Shown here in pieces: positions 36,653 to 40,412 of a stretch of 40,412 nt of DNA. This stretch comes from Halobacteriales archaeon. Lineage in GTDB: Archaea; Halobacteriota; Halobacteria; Halobacteriales; SKNY01. The stretch spans positions 1-40,412 of the forward strand of contig SKQO01000007.1 in NCBI GenBank assembly GCA_007118975.1. Reading direction: 5' to 3'. A program made the translations under genes and the position numbers. Positions within the stretch are counted from its first letter, which is position 1, and every line of letters starts with the position of its first letter. Below the pieces are notes generated by a model. The model had not been told where the DNA came from and searched no databases. It saw nothing but the letters and a program-made list of their open reading frames with translations.

Positions 36653-36885
36653 ACCGCCTCTTACGCGTCGAGACGTTAATAGCACGTGGATCCCAGCACT
36701 TGCCGCCGGTCCCATCTGGCGGTTGTCACAACCTGCGGACGGCCAAACGTCCCGGATGAACCCGTGCTGCTGTTCTCTATTTGCCAATTAGTCCGGCATC
36801 CGACATCGAATTTCATCCGGCTCTTGCCAACGTTGTACCCGGAGATGGAACCATCGAGCCGAACCACACCCGGGTGACCGTAATC

Positions 36886-36909
36886 ACTATTCGGCGGTTC
36901 GTGAATAGT
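36886..36909. repeat. Inverted repeat at the promoter of the isomerase gene
   Basis: Perfect 7-bp arms ACTATTC (36886-36892) and GAATAGT (36903-36909) are separated by 10 bp. The second arm ends 6 nt before the ATG at 36916, and the first arm lies where the TATA box would be for a leaderless transcript. The position fits a repressor operator; a short RNA hairpin is less likely. Confidence 0.45.
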
Positions 36910-36915
36910 AATCGC

Positions 36916-37698
36916 ATGAAAATCGGTGTCTGTACGATATCTGGACGACCGGCGCCGGTGGAGGATGTTCTGCAGGGCATCGCCACGACCGTCGCCAGCG
37001 GTGTCGAAATCTGGGGTCGCGAGCACATCGAGCCCGGAACGCCAGAGCGGTGTGAAGAAATTCGACAGCTGGCCGAGGAGTTACAGCTCGACATCCCGGT
37101 CTATGGATCGTATGTCCGCCCGGGAACCGCGCAATGCCGTGACATCGGGGAACGGGAAATTCGCATTGCTAGGGACCTGAATGCCTCGATGATCCGCGTC
37201 TGGGCCGGCGAACAGGAACACCAAGACGTCACCGAGGCGCACTGGAACGCAGTGGTGGAAGATCTCGAATGGTTGGCCGAGCGCGCGACGGATGCGGGAA
37301 TCGAGATTACAGTCGAGCGCCATGCCGGCACGGTCACCAACACCATGGAGGGCGCCCGGGAGCTGATGACAGAAACCCCAGCGTGTGTCGGGCTCAACTA
37401 TCAACCATCATTCGACGACGATGTAGATACGGTAGCTCGCGACATTGAAACACTGGCGCCGCTGGCGAACAACGTGCACATCCAGGCGAAGGCGGCCACA
37501 GACGCGTCATCGCGTTGTCCGCTTGCCTTCGCCTATTTTGACGTCGCGGATCTGCTTTCCACGCTCGCACACGCCGGGTTCGACGGGTACGTCGAGGTCG
37601 AATTCGTCACGGATCGGTGCCCGTACCGGGCGGCGGTTGCAACAGATGTTGCCTTCCTGGAAGTATTGCTAGAAGAGATCGCCTCGGAACACCAATAA
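36916..37698 (+). CDS. Sugar phosphate isomerase/epimerase-like TIM-barrel protein
   Basis: This 260-residue AP-endonuclease-2-like TIM barrel has MKIGVCTISGRPAPVEDVL at the start, SGVEIWGREH, IPVYGSYVRPGT, NASMIRVWAGEQEH, GIEITVERHAGT with a metal-ligand Glu, and GFDGYVEVEFVTD with the final ligand. This pattern matches xylose-isomerase-like sugar isomerases and epimerases. The substrate is unknown. It precedes a Gfo/Idh/MocA dehydrogenase by 81 bp, a pairing common in inositol- or sugar-degradation operons. The ATG at 36916 is preferred to the longer upstream frame, which crosses the palindrome and is not conserved. Confidence 0.86.
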   Translation: MKIGVCTISGRPAPVEDVLQGIATTVASGVEIWGREHIEPGTPERCEEIRQLAEELQLDIPVYGSYVRPGTAQCRDIGEREIRIARDLNASMIRVWAGEQEHQDVTEAHWNAVVEDLEWLAERATDAGIEITVERHAGTVTNTMEGARELMTETPACVGLNYQPSFDDDVDTVARDIETLAPLANNVHIQAKAATDASSRCPLAFAYFDVADLLSTLAHAGFDGYVEVEFVTDRCPYRAAVATDVAFLEVLLEEIASEHQ

Positions 37699-37779
37699 AT
37701 TACGTGCTCATCGGTGGTCTGGGACAACTGACCGAACGGTTTCCCAATCCTTATGCACGGAGCCGCGGTCGACCACCCT

Positions 37780-38853
37780 ATGTCTGCTGATGGGTATCGC
37801 GTCGGTATCGTCGGGTGCGGGACGACCGGCGTCGCTCATGCGCGTGCGTATCAGACTGTCCCCGGGGCCACCGTTGTGGCGGCCGCGGATCAGCACGAAC
37901 CCACACTGTCCTCGTTCGCAACGGAGTTCGACCTAGAGGCCGCTTTCGAAAGCGAGCGTGAGTTGCTCGCGTCGGTGGACGTGGACATCATCTCGATCTG
38001 TACGTGGCATTCGAGTCACGCACCGATCGCGGTCGCCGCCTGCGAGGCCGGAGTCTCCGGCCTGTTCGTCGAAAAGCCGATCGCCACGAGCTGGGGCGAA
38101 ACTCTCGATATGCTCGACGCGGCCGAGCGACACGACGTGACCATCACCGTGGGTCATCAGACCCGATATGCCCCCGTCCACGAGGAACTCCGATCCCTGG
38201 TCACGGAAGGTGCGATCGGGAAGCCGCATGCCGTGCACGTCCGTCACGAGGACGGGTTACTCAATATGGGCACACACCTCGTCGATATCACTCGCTACGT
38301 GCTGGGCGATCCAGAACCGTCCTGGGTAATCGGGAGTATCGAACGGCGAACCGACCGATACGAACGTGGAATTCCGATCGAGGATCGCGCACAGGCCCAG
38401 GTGGCTTTCGGGGACGGCACGAGGCTCACTATCGAATCGGATCTCCCGGGGCCGGAGGCGGCCGAATCAGCCCTGCAAGTGTACGGCTCTCGCGGGGTGG
38501 TTGAACTGGATCGATCCACCGCGGCCACCATCACGACCATCGATGGGACGAGGACGCTCGCACCTGAGGCCGATCGACCACTGCGTGTTCGGTACGTGGA
38601 AGACCTGCTCGCCGCGGTACGCGGTGATCTCGAGGATCACCGGTGTGATGGCAGGGAAGCGGCCCGCACCATGGAAGTGCTGATGGGTATCTACGAGTCC
38701 GCGCGGCGACGGGAGGTGGTCGAGTTCCCCCTTGAGACGCGAGCAAATGCGCTCGAATTGATGCTCGAGGCGGGGGAGTTGAGCCCCGATCGACCCGGTC
38801 GGTACGACATTCGCCTCCCGTTTCAAAGTGTCCGCGACGATCGAGCCACGTAG
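37780..38853 (+). CDS. Gfo/Idh/MocA family NAD(P)-dependent oxidoreductase
   Basis: This 357-residue dehydrogenase begins MSADGYRVGIVGCGTTGVAHA, a Rossmann GxGxxG. VDIISICTWHSSHAPIAVAA, GLFVEKPIATSWGETL (EKP motif) and VTITVGHQTRYAPVHEEL follow. The C-terminal domain carries GTHLVDITRYVLGDPEP, the active-site helix. The start at 37780 aligns with the Rossmann strand and has CCTTATGC about 27 nt before it as a TATA-like box, so it may have its own promoter although the isomerase is just upstream. It is a different subgroup from the 11.8-kb enzyme. The substrate is probably a sugar or cyclitol. Confidence 0.88.
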   Translation: MSADGYRVGIVGCGTTGVAHARAYQTVPGATVVAAADQHEPTLSSFATEFDLEAAFESERELLASVDVDIISICTWHSSHAPIAVAACEAGVSGLFVEKPIATSWGETLDMLDAAERHDVTITVGHQTRYAPVHEELRSLVTEGAIGKPHAVHVRHEDGLLNMGTHLVDITRYVLGDPEPSWVIGSIERRTDRYERGIPIEDRAQAQVAFGDGTRLTIESDLPGPEAAESALQVYGSRGVVELDRSTAATITTIDGTRTLAPEADRPLRVRYVEDLLAAVRGDLEDHRCDGREAARTMEVLMGIYESARRREVVEFPLETRANALELMLEAGELSPDRPGRYDIRLPFQSVRDDRAT

Positions 38854-38858
38854 CCGAA

Positions 38859-39830
38859 TCAGGCGTGTTCAAGCGTTCGGGCGGATCGGTCCTCGATCAA
38901 CATTCGGAGTTCCTCGCCGTCCGAGAGGTCCCTGACTTCCTCGCGTTCGACGATGGCAGTCCCCTCGATGGATTCCTCTCCCGCACGATCGACGAAATAG
39001 ACGGCCCGGGTCCCCGCAACCCGGCTAATCGACGCCATGAGCTTCGCTCGTTTTTCCGCCGCTTTGGTGTATTTCGAGTGGCCAGTCAGGACGTCCGGAT
39101 TCGATCCCTCGTCCTCGCTCACGGCTTTGAACGGCGAGCGCAGCGTCGGATGGACCTCGAATCCCGCGGTTGCCATCACCGTGAGAACCTTGGCGTCGTC
39201 GGGATCGAGTTCGGGATCTTCCGGGGTCGGCTCGGCCTCGTGAATGTCCTCTGTCCCCTCAAAGACATCGACGGGCTTGGCCAGCTGGCGATTGAACAGC
39301 TCCTCGAGCTCCATCGCTACCTCGATGCTGGCGCTCATTCCGTCCTCGTACTTCGAAACGGTGCGTCGTGACACGCCGAGTTGCTTGGCAAGATCACCGA
39401 GACTCCAGCCACGTTGCTCGCGTTCGTTCACCAGCGTCTGGCTCTCGATATTCACGTAAAGGCCGCCCGGGGCGGCGTAGATTAGCGGGGGGACGCCTTC
39501 GACAAACATGTCCATGGCCGTGTCCGGGCTGAGCACTGGTACGCCGTGCCGGAAGTACACGACCCCGGGTTGGAGATCCTCGTCACGAGTGCGCAACCCG
39601 ATGACGATCGGCGTGGCGTTGAGATAGCCCCCGAGCCGCCGCATCTCCTCACCGGTCGAGCCGTCGAACCCGTCGATGTTCCCGAGAATCTTGACGAGCA
39701 GCAGCTGCTCGTCGCGTCGGGCGACAAGGTCAAAGCTCTTCGGACGGATTGAACACCGGTCGCTCACCGCGAAGCCGGCATCAACCAGCATCGCCATGAT
39801 ATTTCCGACCAGCGCGGACCGTGACATCAT
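38859..39830 (-). CDS. HTH-type transcriptional regulator (archaeal MTH967-like family)
   Basis: This 323-residue protein has an N-terminal nuclease-like or sensor region (about 1-125, with [19 protein letters not shown] and [12 protein letters not shown]). A helix-turn-helix of the Xre/Cro type follows at about 138-165 ([23 protein letters not shown]). An acidic linker and a C-terminal domain with [11 protein letters not shown] complete it. This architecture matches the 'putative HTH-type transcriptional regulatory protein' family found throughout Euryarchaeota. The regulon is unknown. It is convergent with the Gfo/Idh/MocA gene and divergent from tiaS, across a 109-bp region. Confidence 0.87.
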   Translation of the reverse strand: MMSRSALVGNIMAMLVDAGFAVSDRCSIRPKSFDLVARRDEQLLLVKILGNIDGFDGSTGEEMRRLGGYLNATPIVIGLRTRDEDLQPGVVYFRHGVPVLSPDTAMDMFVEGVPPLIYAAPGGLYVNIESQTLVNEREQRGWSLGDLAKQLGVSRRTVSKYEDGMSASIEVAMELEELFNRQLAKPVDVFEGTEDIHEAEPTPEDPELDPDDAKVLTVMATAGFEVHPTLRSPFKAVSEDEGSNPDVLTGHSKYTKAAEKRAKLMASISRVAGTRAVYFVDRAGEESIEGTAIVEREEVRDLSDGEELRMLIEDRSARTLEHA

Positions 39831-39939
39831 AACAAGCTAGACAGTTCTCCAATATAGGCGTTGTGCCGATTGCTGGCAGCCCGTTGATCGGTTGGGTGGA
39901 AACGAAAGGCGTAGGCAGCTCCCGTCCTAGATCGACGTA

Positions 39940-40412
39940 ATGGCGATCGTCGGCCTGGATGATACGGATTCCGCCAGTGGTGGGATGTGTACGACCTACC
40001 TCGCCAGCGTGCTTGCCGACCAGCTCGGTGATGACCAACCCACCACGTTGCTTTTTCGACTGAATCCGGCGATCCCTCACAAGACACGGGGCAATGGTGC
40101 TGTCGCGGTGTACACGGATGCGCCACGGAACGAAGCGTTGGGGCTCGCAGCCAACCTTGTCGAGAAGTTTGCCATACTCGATGATCCCCACACCAACCCG
40201 GCCATCGTGTCTGTCGAGGGCGATGGTTCCGACCTGCCGACTGAGACACTCGCGTTTGCCGTTCGGGCGATTCGTGAGGAAATCCCGCTCCGAGAGGCGG
40301 AACGACTGGCTGGCCAAATCGACGCGACAGTGCGCCGATGGAAGAACGGACGCGGGCTCGTGGGTGCGTTGGCTGCCGTCGGGGCCATGAGTGCCTTGTG
40401 TCGAGTGGACCA
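39940..40412 (+). CDS. tiaS: tRNA(Ile2) 2-agmatinylcytidine synthetase TiaS (3' truncated by window)
   Basis: TiaS modifies C34 of the tRNA-Ile2 anticodon to agmatidine so that it reads AUA. The visible 157 codons start MAIVGLDDTDSASGGMCTTYLA; the GLDDTDS motif and CTTY are the family's N-terminal signature. RLNPAIPHKTRGNGAVAVY and the WKNGRGLVGALAAVGAM segment, also typical of TiaS, follow. The frame is open to the end of the window, and the C-terminal part including the zinc ribbon lies beyond. The ATG at 39940 is the first codon matching the family start. Confidence 0.93.
   Translation, partial: MAIVGLDDTDSASGGMCTTYLASVLADQLGDDQPTTLLFRLNPAIPHKTRGNGAVAVYTDAPRNEALGLAANLVEKFAILDDPHTNPAIVSVEGDGSDLPTETLAFAVRAIREEIPLREAERLAGQIDATVRRWKNGRGLVGALAAVGAMSALCRVD

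Noticed and set aside
39781..40317. 178-codon minus-strand frame over the tiaS start
   Set aside because: It is antisense to tiaS, whose GLDDTDS motif is unambiguous on the plus strand.

Overview
This window comes from a haloarchaeon (class Halobacteria, Euryarchaeota). It is GC-rich. The proteins are strongly acidic and poor in lysine. Many genes have a TATA-like box about 25-30 nt before the start codon, as expected for leaderless transcripts. The information-processing genes are archaeal: NMD3, Taw2/Trm5 family, RfcS, AlaS, Orc1/Cdc6, thermosome, TiaS, CDP-archaeol synthase. The genus cannot be fixed from the sequence alone. Most of the window is ordinary chromosomal core. No insertion sequence, CRISPR array, rRNA or tRNA gene was recognised.

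Layout. 1-4.3 kb: end of an EPA-repeat DUF4013 membrane protein, HtpX protease, the coupled nmd3-taw2 pair and a 27-residue membrane microprotein. 4.3-10.1 kb: an XPD/DinG-type Fe-S helicase, a badly decayed GH18 chitinase, small zinc-finger proteins (DUF7561, DUF6757 type), a YkgJ-type cysteine-cluster protein, a DUF5786 protein, a PHP phosphoesterase and a zinc-containing ferredoxin closely resembling the Sulfolobus type. 10.4-12.8 kb: an LLM oxidoreductase and a Gfo/Idh/MocA dehydrogenase, separated by about 490 bp with no recognised gene. 12.9-18.6 kb: minus-strand rfcS, alaS and a glutamine amidotransferase; divergently, a SAMP2 ubiquitin-like domain fused to a GNAT acetyltransferase; then a GIY-YIG protein and a DUF7563-type zinc finger.

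18.9-26.4 kb: larB, a histone-fold DUF1931 protein, the minus-strand series MutS-like / orc1-cdc6 / rpiA, a SagB-type double nitroreductase and divergent larE. 26.4-31.8 kb: DUF502 membrane protein, proline dehydrogenase, carS-pyrE and two overlapping TrkA-C membrane proteins. 32.1-40.4 kb: a second LLM oxidoreductase, a tail-less thermosome subunit, MoxR ATPase plus a PHP phosphatase, a sugar isomerase/epimerase with a palindrome at its promoter, a second Gfo/Idh/MocA enzyme, an HTH regulator and the start of tiaS.

How the genes relate. Translation and tRNA modification (nmd3, taw2, alaS, tiaS) and replication/repair (rfcS, orc, mutS-like, XPD-like) dominate. LarB and LarE are two steps of nickel-pincer cofactor synthesis, found here at separate sites. 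The most unusual item is the single reading frame joining a SAMP2 module, whose Gly-Gly end is internal, to an acetyltransferase. It looks like a ubiquitin-fusion gene. The clearest example of decay is the GH18 gene, in which three of four premature stops fall where tryptophan is expected.
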